Source: Algibacter miyuki
GTDB taxonomy: Bacteria; Bacteroidota; Bacteroidia; Flavobacteriales; Flavobacteriaceae
NCBI RefSeq assembly: GCF_042427745.1
Contig: NZ_JBHMFA010000009.1
Reading direction: 5' to 3' (one strand)
DNA length: 64,000 nucleotides
The notes under the pieces were generated by a model, which saw only the letters and a program-made list of their open reading frames with translations, was not told the DNA's origin and ran no database searches. Numbering within the stretch: position 1 is the stretch's first letter; each line of letters opens with the position of its first letter. This document shows positions 35,060-42,277 of this stretch, one piece after another. Both the position numbers and the translations under genes were made by a program.

Positions 35060-35452
35060 ATGAATTTTAGAGGACGAAATAAAGTTACACCAGAGTTTAA
35101 TATGTCGTCTATGACGGATATTGTATTTCTGTTACTTATATTTTTTATGATTGCTTCTACTTTGGTAACCACTAATGCTATTGATATTTTACTACCAAAA
35201 GCAAGTGGAAAAACCGAGAATAAAAAGTCTATAGCAGTTAGTATCAAAAAAGATTTAACCTATTATATCGATCAAAAACGAGTTGGAGAAAGTGTATTAG
35301 AAAACGAGCTGTTAGCAGCTTTATCTAGTAAAGAAGAACCAACCATTGTTTTAAGAGCCGAAAAATCGGTGCCTGTCGAGCATGTGGTTAAAGTGATGGA
35401 TATAGCAAATAGAAATAAGTTCAAAGTTATTTTAGCGGTAAAACCTAATTAA
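35060..35452 (+). CDS. exbD: ExbD/TolR-family energy-transducer component
   Basis: The 130-residue protein has a short cytoplasmic N-terminus and one TM helix (TDIVFLLLIFFMIASTLV, about 19-36) with the conserved aspartate in MSSMTDIVF that carries protons. A periplasmic domain of about 90 residues follows. Its stop shares bases with the start of the TonB gene (TAATG), which indicates coupled translation. Confidence 0.92.
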   Translation: MNFRGRNKVTPEFNMSSMTDIVFLLLIFFMIASTLVTTNAIDILLPKASGKTENKKSIAVSIKKDLTYYIDQKRVGESVLENELLAALSSKEEPTIVLRAEKSVPVEHVVKVMDIANRNKFKVILAVKPN

Positions 35453-36318
35453 TGAAATACTTCCAAACGAAACACGAAAAAGATTCAGCGAAAATAACCA
35501 GTTTAATTATGGTTATTATTTTGCTGTTGCTCTTTGTTGTTGGTCCGCCATATATGGATCCTCCCGAGGAGTATGGTGTGGCTGTAAATTTTGGAACTAC
35601 AGATTTTGGTTCAGGAAATATTCAACCCAAAGCACCGGTGAAATCAGAGCCAAGGGAAGTGGAAGAAGTTCCAGAAGTGGAACCGGAGCCAGCAGTAGCA
35701 GAGCCAACAAAATCGGCAGAAGCTAAAGAAGAAGTTTTAACTGCCGAAAACGCAGAAGCTATTGCAATAAAGAAGCAAAAAGAAGCCGAGGCGAAAGCAA
35801 AAGCTGATGCTAAGGCAAAAGCCGACGCTAAAATTAAGGCCGAAGCTGAAAGAGTTGCGAAAGAAAAACGCGAACAAGAAGAAAAGAAGAAAAAATTAGA
35901 TGCTTTAATTGGCGGTGTTAGCAAATCTGAAGGAACAGCTTCCGGAAGTGAAGGCAACGATAACAAAGCAGGAGATAAAGGTCAATTAGATGGCGATCCG
36001 TACGCCCCAAGTTATTTTGGAGGAAAAGGATCGGGTAGTGGTGGTGTAGGCTACGGACTTAACGGTCGTGGGCGTGCATCGTTTAAAACGATAGAGCAAG
36101 ATTGTAATGAATCGGGAATGGTGATTGTAAAAATCATTGTTAATCAGAGCGGAAACGTGGTTTCTGCCGAACCGGGTCAAAGAGGCACAACCAATACGGC
36201 AGACTGTTTATTGGAACCAGCCAAAAAAATAGCATTATCTCATAAATGGCCTGCAGATTCTAAAGCACCAGCAAAACAAATTGGTTTTGTAAAAGTAAAC
36301 TTCAAATTGGGGCAATAG
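35452..36318 (+). CDS. tonB: TonB-family energy transducer
   Basis: The 288-residue protein has one N-terminal TM helix (about residues 17-34), a proline/glutamate-rich segment (EPREVEEVPEVEPEPAV), a long Ala/Lys/Glu coiled region (about 100-145), a glycine-rich linker and a C-terminal domain with the paired cysteines C-N-E...D-C-L (about 221 and 257). It ends with VKVNFKLGQ, a reduced TonB-like beta domain. The layout also resembles TolA. As the third gene of the exbB-exbD unit it would span the periplasm and power outer-membrane receptors. Confidence 0.85.
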   Translation: MKYFQTKHEKDSAKITSLIMVIILLLLFVVGPPYMDPPEEYGVAVNFGTTDFGSGNIQPKAPVKSEPREVEEVPEVEPEPAVAEPTKSAEAKEEVLTAENAEAIAIKKQKEAEAKAKADAKAKADAKIKAEAERVAKEKREQEEKKKKLDALIGGVSKSEGTASGSEGNDNKAGDKGQLDGDPYAPSYFGGKGSGSGGVGYGLNGRGRASFKTIEQDCNESGMVIVKIIVNQSGNVVSAEPGQRGTTNTADCLLEPAKKIALSHKWPADSKAPAKQIGFVKVNFKLGQ

Positions 36319-36321
36319 CAG

Positions 36322-37539
36322 ATGACATATAACGATACTCTCGATTGGATGTTTTCTCAACTGCCCATGTATCAAAGACAAGGACAATCGGCATATAAAG
36401 TGGATTTAAGTAACACGTTGGCACTTATTAGCCATCTTAATAATCCGCATCATCATTTTAAAAGCATTCACGTAGCGGGCACTAATGGTAAAGGGTCTAC
36501 AAGCCACATGTTAGCGTCTGTTTTACAAGAGGCAGGCTATAAAGTTGGACTATACACTTCACCACATTTAAAAGATTTTAGAGAGCGCATTAAAATTAAC
36601 GGAAAGGAAATCAGTGAAACTTTTGTAATTAATTTTATAAAAGATAATAAACCCTTTTTTGAAGCTAGTCAGCTGTCTTTTTTTGAAATGACTGTAGGTA
36701 TGGCTTTTGAGTATTTCGCTCAGGAAAAGGTAGATATTGCTGTTATTGAAGTTGGTTTAGGAGGACGGTTGGATTCAACGAATATCATTACGCCAGAAGT
36801 TTCGGTAATTACCAATATCGGATTAGATCATACGCAATTTTTAGGAAATACTTTAGAATTGGTAGCTGGAGAAAAAGGTGGTATTATTAAACCTGAAGTA
36901 CCGGTTGTTATCGGAGAAACCCAAGCCGAAACTACAGCTGTTTTTGAAAGTTTAGCATCTAAAAATAAGGCTCCCATTATTTTTGCAGATCAACAAGTTA
37001 AGGTTGATTATGAATCGGATTTAAAAGGAGATTATCAATCGAAAAATAAACAAACAGTAGTTGAAAGTATAAAGGTGCTTCAGCAAAAAGGTTTTATAAT
37101 TTCCGAAGAAAATATAAAGAAAGGGCTACTGTACACTATAAAAAATACGGGACTGTTAGGGCGTTGGCAAGTTCTGAATGAAAAACCTAAGGTAGTGTGT
37201 GATACGGGACACAACCGAGAGGGATTAATTTATGTCATGAAGCAGCTTTCGAAAGAAACTTTTGATAAGTTGCATATTGTTTTTGGAGTGGTAAATGATA
37301 AGGATATATCATCGATAATCGATTTATTGCCTAAAAATGCACAGTATTATTTTTGTAAACCAGATATTTCTCGTGGGTTAGATGCCGAAGTTTTAAAGCA
37401 AGTGTTTGTTGAGAATAATTTGCTAGGTGAAGCTTATGGTTCTGTAAATGAAGCCTATAAAATGGCTTCAGAAAATGCAAAACCTAACGATTTTATATTT
37501 ATAGGCGGAAGTACCTTTGTAGTAGCAGAAATAATTTAA
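36322..37539 (+). CDS. folC: Folylpolyglutamate synthase / dihydrofolate synthase
   Basis: The 405-residue Mur-ligase-like enzyme has the ATP loop VAGTNGKGSTSHML (about 51-64), the YTSPHL motif (about 79), VGLGGRLDSTNI (about 147), and a C-terminal domain with DTGHNREGL (about 294) and FGVVNDKD. It adds glutamate to folates or dihydropteroate. It starts 3 nt after the tonB stop, so it is probably on the exb-tonB transcript, an arrangement frequent in Flavobacteriaceae. Confidence 0.92.
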   Translation: MTYNDTLDWMFSQLPMYQRQGQSAYKVDLSNTLALISHLNNPHHHFKSIHVAGTNGKGSTSHMLASVLQEAGYKVGLYTSPHLKDFRERIKINGKEISETFVINFIKDNKPFFEASQLSFFEMTVGMAFEYFAQEKVDIAVIEVGLGGRLDSTNIITPEVSVITNIGLDHTQFLGNTLELVAGEKGGIIKPEVPVVIGETQAETTAVFESLASKNKAPIIFADQQVKVDYESDLKGDYQSKNKQTVVESIKVLQQKGFIISEENIKKGLLYTIKNTGLLGRWQVLNEKPKVVCDTGHNREGLIYVMKQLSKETFDKLHIVFGVVNDKDISSIIDLLPKNAQYYFCKPDISRGLDAEVLKQVFVENNLLGEAYGSVNEAYKMASENAKPNDFIFIGGSTFVVAEII

Positions 37540-37557
37540 AATTTTTTCAAAAAAGGT

Positions 37558-37587
37558 TTTGCAAAGTCAAAAAGTAGTGTATCTTTG
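37558..37587 (+). promoter_or_regulatory. Promoter of the tandem tRNA-Val genes
   Basis: TTTG (37558-37561) and TATCTTTG (37580-37587) lie 18 nt apart, exact matches to the Bacteroidota consensus, ending 16 nt before the first tRNA-Val. Confidence 0.75.
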
Positions 37588-37603
37588 CACCTCCTAATAA
37601 TTA

Positions 37604-37678
37604 GGGCGCGTAGCTCAGTTGGTTCAGAGCACTTGGTTTACACCCAAGGGGTCAGGGGTTCGAATCCCTTCGCGCCCA
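37604..37678 (+). tRNA. tRNA-Val (anticodon UAC), copy 1
   Basis: Complete cloverleaf: acceptor stem GGGCGCG/CGCGCCC, D-arm GCTC/GAGC, anticodon stem CTTGG/CCAAG with loop carrying TAC, and T-arm AGGGG/CCCTT around TTCGAAT. The discriminator is A; the genomic sequence continues CA rather than CCA. Confidence 0.95.
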
Positions 37679-37680
37679 CA

Positions 37681-37712
37681 AAAAGTTTAAGATTTAGTCT
37701 TAAGCTTTTTTT
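37681..37712 (+). terminator. Hairpin terminator after tRNA-Val copy 1
   Basis: AAGTTTAAGA pairs with TCTTAAGCTT (one G-U pair) with a five-base loop, followed by a run of T. It directly follows the first tRNA-Val. Confidence 0.65.
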
Positions 37713-37751
37713 ATGTAAAAAAGTAGTTTTTTACATCTAGCAAAATTATTA

Positions 37752-37826
37752 GGGCGCGTAGCTCAGTTGGTTCAGAGCACTTGGTTTACACCCAAGGGGT
37801 CAGGGGTTCGAATCCCTTCGCGCCCA
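37752..37826 (+). tRNA. tRNA-Val (anticodon UAC), copy 2
   Basis: The sequence is identical over all 75 nt to the copy at 37604-37678. A different 73-nt spacer separates them and includes a 10-bp inverted repeat (37713-37736). No clear TAnnTTTG promoter precedes this copy, so it probably relies on readthrough from the first promoter. Confidence 0.95.
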
Positions 37827-37829
37827 CAG

Positions 37830-37863
37830 AAAAGTCTAAGATTAACTTCTTAGGCTTTTTTTT
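37830..37863 (+). terminator. Hairpin terminator after tRNA-Val copy 2
   Basis: AAGTCTAAGA pairs with TCTTAGGCTT (one G-U pair) and a T-run follows. Same design as the hairpin after copy 1. Confidence 0.65.
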
Positions 37864-37937
37864 ATGCATAAAAAGTTGTTCTGATTTTTTTTAAATGTCT
37901 TATTTTTACTTCATTATAGTACCAACCAACCTAGCTT

Positions 37938-38708
37938 ATGAATAAAAAAATAATTAAAGATACCTATAAGGAGATCTTTAAATCTAGAGATACACCTTCG
38001 CTTAAAAGTCATATCGAGAAGTTTATTGAGTTGGATAAGTATTTGCCTTATAGCTCTACGTTTTATTGTATTACTAATACGCAACAGTTAACTTTTGAAT
38101 TTATTAGTAAAAACATGACAGCCTGTTTGGGGTTGGATCGAGAGGAGTTAAAGCGTAAGGGAATGCGTGATTTTTGGGGTAGAATGCATCCGGAAGATCA
38201 AGATCCATGGCTAAAGGCGCTTAATGATTTAATGGAGTTTACATTAAGTAAAATTTCGCTACAAAATAGGGAAAGGATAAGTTATGCTTGGAATTATAGA
38301 TTAAAAAATGGACAAGGGGAGTACGTGAATGTACTTCAGAACACGACGCCTTTAGAGTTTGATAGTGATAATAAGCCCATAATTGGTTTGGCACATTATA
38401 CTATTTTACCTGGAGAAATGCAATTAGGGGTATGCGCTTCGGCTAAAATGTTAAATGATAGAGATCAGTATGAAACAATATACTTTAGTAATTTTTCTCA
38501 AAAATTATTGAAAGATGGAATTACGAATAGAGAACGCGATGTAATTAGGCTTTTGGCTCTTGATAAATCGAGTAAACAAATAGGGGAAAACTTAAATATT
38601 AGTTCAAATACAGTAGATACACATCGTAGAAATATTCTTAAGAAGCTTAATATGTCTTCTACTGGTGAGTTGGTTGGTATGCTAAAAATGAATAGAAATT
38701 ACCTTTAG
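37938..38708 (+). CDS. PAS-LuxR family transcriptional regulator
   Basis: The 256-residue protein has a PAS-like N-terminal part (about residues 38-155: FISKNMTACLGLDREELKRKGMRDFW, MHPEDQDPW, YRLKNGQGEYVNVLQ) and a C-terminal LuxR-type helix-turn-helix (about 190-250: LTNRERDVIRLLALDKSSKQIGENLNISSNTVDTHRRNILKKL). No cysteine-rich or haem motif is obvious, so the ligand of the PAS domain is unknown. It stands alone between tRNA-Val genes and a structured region; a 19-nt palindrome 138 nt after its stop could be one of its targets. Confidence 0.85.
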   Translation: MNKKIIKDTYKEIFKSRDTPSLKSHIEKFIELDKYLPYSSTFYCITNTQQLTFEFISKNMTACLGLDREELKRKGMRDFWGRMHPEDQDPWLKALNDLMEFTLSKISLQNRERISYAWNYRLKNGQGEYVNVLQNTTPLEFDSDNKPIIGLAHYTILPGEMQLGVCASAKMLNDRDQYETIYFSNFSQKLLKDGITNRERDVIRLLALDKSSKQIGENLNISSNTVDTHRRNILKKLNMSSTGELVGMLKMNRNYL

Positions 38709-38845
38709 ATGGGGTATTTAGTTTGTGAAAAGGATTTTTCAGAAAATCTTTTTTTAATAAAATAAATAGGAATAACCCTGATTTATAGCAAGGTGTTATG
38801 GTAATTACAGTGTAAATTGTTGAAATAAAGTTGTTTTTCTTTTAA

Positions 38846-38864
38846 AATACTCAATTTGAGTATT
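38846..38864. promoter_or_regulatory. 19-nt palindrome, candidate operator
   Basis: AATACTCAA and TTGAGTATT are perfect complements around a single central T. It lies between the LuxR-type gene and the terminator at 38936-38971, outside any coding frame. Confidence 0.35.
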
Positions 38865-38935
38865 GTGAGAAAACTATTAATTGCGGATATTTGCTTTGCT
38901 ATTAATTAATTCTTAGGGAGAATTACTTATAACCT

Positions 38936-38971
38936 GGTGCTTAACTTCTGAAGTTAAGCACCTTTTTTTTT
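38936..38971 (+). terminator. Strong plus-strand terminator before murF
   Basis: GGTGCTTAACTT and AAGTTAAGCACC form a perfect 12-bp stem around CTG, followed by nine T residues. The T-run is on the plus strand only, so it serves the LuxR gene or a small RNA, not murF. Confidence 0.85.
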
Positions 38972-38973
38972 GG

Positions 38974-40248
38974 TTAATTTAAAATACGTTCCAAGGCCAT
39001 ACCTCTGGATCCTTTAATTAGCAATGTTTGATTTTCAATTTCAGAAATATCGAAGCTTTTTTCTAAATCGGAGTAGGTCTTATATTTTGTAATGTGTTCG
39101 GCATTGATTTCGACATTATAAAAGTTTTCTCCAACTAAAATAACGCGATCTATTTTTGAGTTAAGCGCTAAATCTGCAATGTTTTGATGTTCTGCTTTTG
39201 CTGATGTGCCCAACTCAAACATATCTCCTAAAATAGCTGTTTTCTGTCCAATTTGTTTTTCAAAGTTTAAAAGTGCGGCACGCATACTCGTTGGATTTGC
39301 GTTGTAGGCATCGAGAATAATGTTGTTTGAACCTTTTTTTATTATTTGCGACCTGTTGTTTGTTGGTGTGTACTGCTCAATAGCGGTTTTAATTGCTGTG
39401 TTTTCCACTTTAAAGTAGTTTCCTATAGCTATTGCTGCTGCAATATTATTGAAGTTGTAATCGCCTATAAGTTGGCTTGTTACTTCAATGGTTTCAATTT
39501 TGCAGGACACAAAGGGTTGTGCATTAAGAAAATCGATACCAACATCAGATTTGGACTTGGAATTTCCAAAAGTAAAACGTTTCGCGTCTTTTGTTTTTTC
39601 CGTTTGAATACTGTCATTGGCGTTCACAAAAATGGTGTTGTCATGGGCTATCAAAAAATTATACATTTCACTTTTAGCTTCAATAACGCCTTCAATACTT
39701 CCAAAACCTTCTAAATGTGCTTTACCAAAATTTGTAATATATCCAAAATCGGGTTTCGCTATGTGACATAAAAATTCAATTTCCTTTTTATGGTTAGCCC
39801 CCATTTCAACAATGCCGATTTCCGTAGCTTCGTTCATGGATAGAAGGGTTAACGGTACACCGATATGGTTGTTAAGGTTGCCAATAGTTGCTGAGGTGTT
39901 ATATTTTTGTCGTAACACCGCGTTAATAAGTTCCTTGGTTGTTGTTTTGCCATTGCTGCCTGTTAATGCTATAATAGGAAGTTTTAAATACGAACGATGA
40001 AAGCTGGCTAGTGTTTGTAGTGTTTCAAGAACATCAGCAACTAGTATGGTTTTATCTGAAATGTTAAATTCAGCCTCATCAACAATGGCGTAACTTGCTC
40101 CAGACTCTAAAGCTTGTTTGGCGTATGTGTTCCCATTAAAATTATCACCTTTTAAGGCGAAGAACATGCTGTTGTGTGTTATTTTTCGAGTATCGGTTGA
40201 TACGGATTTACAGGCTAAGAATAGGGCGTGTATTTGTGCTATTTCCAA
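38974..40248 (-). CDS. murF: UDP-N-acetylmuramoyl-tripeptide--D-alanyl-D-alanine ligase
   Basis: The enzyme adds D-Ala-D-Ala to the UDP-MurNAc tripeptide. Motifs: SVSTDTRKI (N-terminal substrate domain, about 16-24), the ATP loop ALTGSNGKTTTKELI (about 92), NLNNHIGVPLTLL (about 122), MGANHKKEI (about 147) and ILDAYNANPTSM (about 303). The frame extends to a TTG at 40290, but that codon lies in the loop of a terminator hairpin; the family N-terminus (EIAQIHALFLACKS) indicates a TTG start at 40248-40246. It is just downstream of gldJ, an order common in Flavobacteriaceae, but separated by a terminator. Confidence 0.92.
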   Translation of the reverse strand: MEIAQIHALFLACKSVSTDTRKITHNSMFFALKGDNFNGNTYAKQALESGASYAIVDEAEFNISDKTILVADVLETLQTLASFHRSYLKLPIIALTGSNGKTTTKELINAVLRQKYNTSATIGNLNNHIGVPLTLLSMNEATEIGIVEMGANHKKEIEFLCHIAKPDFGYITNFGKAHLEGFGSIEGVIEAKSEMYNFLIAHDNTIFVNANDSIQTEKTKDAKRFTFGNSKSKSDVGIDFLNAQPFVSCKIETIEVTSQLIGDYNFNNIAAAIAIGNYFKVENTAIKTAIEQYTPTNNRSQIIKKGSNNIILDAYNANPTSMRAALLNFEKQIGQKTAILGDMFELGTSAKAEHQNIADLALNSKIDRVILVGENFYNVEINAEHITKYKTYSDLEKSFDISEIENQTLLIKGSRGMALERILN

Positions 40249-40274
40249 AACGTATATTTTTAAAATAAATGTAT

Positions 40275-40308
40275 AAAAAAGTCCTAACAAATTGCTAGGA
40301 CTTTTTTT
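40275..40308. terminator. Terminator between gldJ and murF
   Basis: AAAAAAGTCCTA (40275-40286) pairs with TAGGACTTTTTT (40296-40307) around a nine-base loop. On the minus strand it ends in TTTTTTAT, so it terminates gldJ mRNA. Its position excludes the TTG at 40290 as the murF start. Confidence 0.8.
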
Positions 40309-40333
40309 ATTTTATGAACGATTAAACTTGGTA

Positions 40334-42004
40334 TTAGTTTTTCGTTTTGTTTGTTCCTTTGCTTTTAGAGCCTACACGCGACATTGCGCATCTAAATCCG
40401 ATATAGTCTGTAGCCATATCTTGTGGGAAATAACGACGTTGCGCTGGATCTAACCAGTATTCTCTATCTTTCCAAGAACCACCTTTATAAACACGAACTT
40501 GATCGTTAATTAAAGATGTTCTATTGTTTGATTTATCGTACTCTCTAACAATGTTTCCTTCAGCATCTCTTGAGATACTATGTTTTGGTGAGTTGTACAT
40601 TAATTTTGTATCCGATGTGCCAGAATCATCATCTTCATCTCCAAAACTTTCAAATTGACGAGATGAACGTCTGTCACCATCTCTAAAGTTAATTTCATCA
40701 CTTTTATCAAAGTTCGTTCTTTGGAAGGTTTCATTTTCATCAACCGGAACTTGTAAAATTTCTCCTGGTAAATTTCTAGCAATAATTTTACCGTTAGATA
40801 GCGTATCGTAAACAATTTCATCTGTAGTAATTATTTTTACAGAACCATCTTCATTGATAGCGTTTTTTGTATAAACATTTCCACGATAGTAGTTAAAATC
40901 ATTAAATTCATCATCAATAATAGGTCTGTAAACATCGGCAACCCATTCAGCAACATTACCAGCCATATCGTATAAACCAAAATCGTTAGGTGCGTAAGAT
41001 TTAACAGCATTTGTAATATCTGCTCCATCATCAGACCATCCAGCAATTCCACCATAATCACCTTTACCTTGTTTAAAGTTGGCCATTTGGTCACCTCTAA
41101 TTTTTCTTTTTCCAGAGCGTGTATATTGTCCGTCCCATGGGTATTTTTTACGTCCACGGTATAAGTTGTAGCTTCTAATTTCGCTTAAACCTAAAGCAGC
41201 ATATTCCCATTCTGTTTCTGTTGGTAGTCTGTATTTTGGTACTAAAACCCCTGTTTCTCTACTTGCGTAAATACCAGATTCGTTACCTTCAGCATCAACA
41301 GTAATGTTTCTATTACGTCTTGAATTTACAGGTTCTCCTGTATCCATAGAACTTGGATCGATAGTATATCGGTTTGTGTTGAATACGTTCTCTGGGTCCG
41401 TATCGGTATAATCTATTTCTAAATATCCGTTTTTCTGTAAGTTTAATTCGTTTACGCGGTCGGTTCTCCAGTTAGAGAATTCAACAGCTTGAATCCAGCT
41501 TACTCCAACCACAGGGTATTCTCCGTATGCTGGGTGACGTAGGTAGTTTTCCGTCATTACTTCATTGTAACCTAAACGGTTTCTCCATACTAAAGTATCA
41601 GGTAAAGCACCATTATAAATAGCTTTAAAGTTTTCTTCTGATGGTGGATATTTACGTTTAAGGTAATCTAAATACTCCAAATACATGGCATTAGTTACTT
41701 CCGTTTCATCCATATAAAAAGACATAACGTGTTGTTGGTTAGGGCTGTTGTTCCAGTCGTGCATTACATCATCTTGAACACGTCCTTTTGTGAATGTTCC
41801 ACCTTCAATAAATACAAGTCCAGGAGATGTTTCCTGTTCTTTAAAATCTGTATTGTATTGAAAGCCACCATCTCTAGAATTAATATCCCAACCGGTAGCT
41901 CTAGAGCTGTTTTTTGAACTTGAAGATTTTTTACAACTTGTGGACACTATAGCTAGTGCGACAATTAGTAAAACCTTAGACGCCAATACTTTTTTCATAT
42001 TCAT
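40334..42004 (-). CDS. gldJ: Gliding motility / type IX secretion lipoprotein GldJ
   Basis: The 556-residue protein has a lipoprotein signal with cysteine at residue 24 (LAIVSTSC) and a formylglycine-generating-enzyme/SUMF1-like domain: FIEGGTFTKGRV (about 65), FYMDETEVTNAMYLEYL (about 95), VVGVSWIQAVEFSNWRT (about 165), YRLPTETEWEYAALG (about 258) and DMAGNVAEWVADVY (about 344). It ends with VYKGGSWKDREYW and GFRCAMSR. GldJ and GldK share this fold; length and neighbours (murF, porU) point to GldJ. In gliding flavobacteria GldJ is part of the track/motor apparatus and is needed for type IX secretion. It diverges from porU across 273 nt. Confidence 0.92.
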   Translation of the reverse strand: MNMKKVLASKVLLIVALAIVSTSCKKSSSSKNSSRATGWDINSRDGGFQYNTDFKEQETSPGLVFIEGGTFTKGRVQDDVMHDWNNSPNQQHVMSFYMDETEVTNAMYLEYLDYLKRKYPPSEENFKAIYNGALPDTLVWRNRLGYNEVMTENYLRHPAYGEYPVVGVSWIQAVEFSNWRTDRVNELNLQKNGYLEIDYTDTDPENVFNTNRYTIDPSSMDTGEPVNSRRNRNITVDAEGNESGIYASRETGVLVPKYRLPTETEWEYAALGLSEIRSYNLYRGRKKYPWDGQYTRSGKRKIRGDQMANFKQGKGDYGGIAGWSDDGADITNAVKSYAPNDFGLYDMAGNVAEWVADVYRPIIDDEFNDFNYYRGNVYTKNAINEDGSVKIITTDEIVYDTLSNGKIIARNLPGEILQVPVDENETFQRTNFDKSDEINFRDGDRRSSRQFESFGDEDDDSGTSDTKLMYNSPKHSISRDAEGNIVREYDKSNNRTSLINDQVRVYKGGSWKDREYWLDPAQRRYFPQDMATDYIGFRCAMSRVGSKSKGTNKTKN

Positions 42005-42206
42005 ACTTTTAAGTAAGCTAATAATATTTTTGGTGCTGCAATATAAGAATTAAAGCTTACACAACAAGCAATTTTTTACATTTTAACCAAAAAAACATGT
42101 ATTTTATCTTGTTTTTATGCATTACATCGATGTTTTAGATCGAATTTCTGCCTTTTATTTTGGTAGATTGTGTTCTATAAACGGATGTTTTAGTAATTTA
42201 TTATTG

Positions 42207-42214
42207 TATTTTTG
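42207..42214 (+). promoter_or_regulatory. Probable -7 element upstream of porU
   Basis: TATTTTTG fits TAnnTTTG and lies 63 nt before the porU start. The expected TTG element is not clear. A perfect 13-nt palindrome, CGTTAATTTAACG (42265-42277), sits directly against the porU ATG and could form a hairpin in the leader. Confidence 0.35.
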
Positions 42215-42277
42215 AAGTTGTGTAAAAAAATGTGTAATTTTTGATACTAACTCTACGTTTACGACGTTAATTTAACG

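Larger units (their letters stand above)
38709..38971 (+). ncRNA. Structured non-coding stretch, candidate small RNA or long 3' UTR of the LuxR gene
   Basis: No coding frame is seen between the LuxR-type gene and murF, yet the stretch holds a 19-nt palindrome (38846-38864), a 7-bp hairpin (38907-38925, TAATTCT with AGAATTA), and a strong plus-strand terminator (38936-38971). A terminator 228 nt after the preceding stop, with an ordered set of hairpins before it, suggests either an independent small RNA or a structured mRNA tail. No TAnnTTTG promoter was found inside it. Confidence 0.3.

Noticed and set aside
37604..37826. Direct repeat of 75 nt as a possible CRISPR or mobile-element repeat
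   Set aside because: Both units are complete tRNA-Val genes with terminators; there are only two and the spacer is not CRISPR-like.
40249..40290. Longer murF start at TTG 40290
   Set aside because: The codon lies in the loop of the gldJ terminator, so no murF mRNA with a proper leader would include it.
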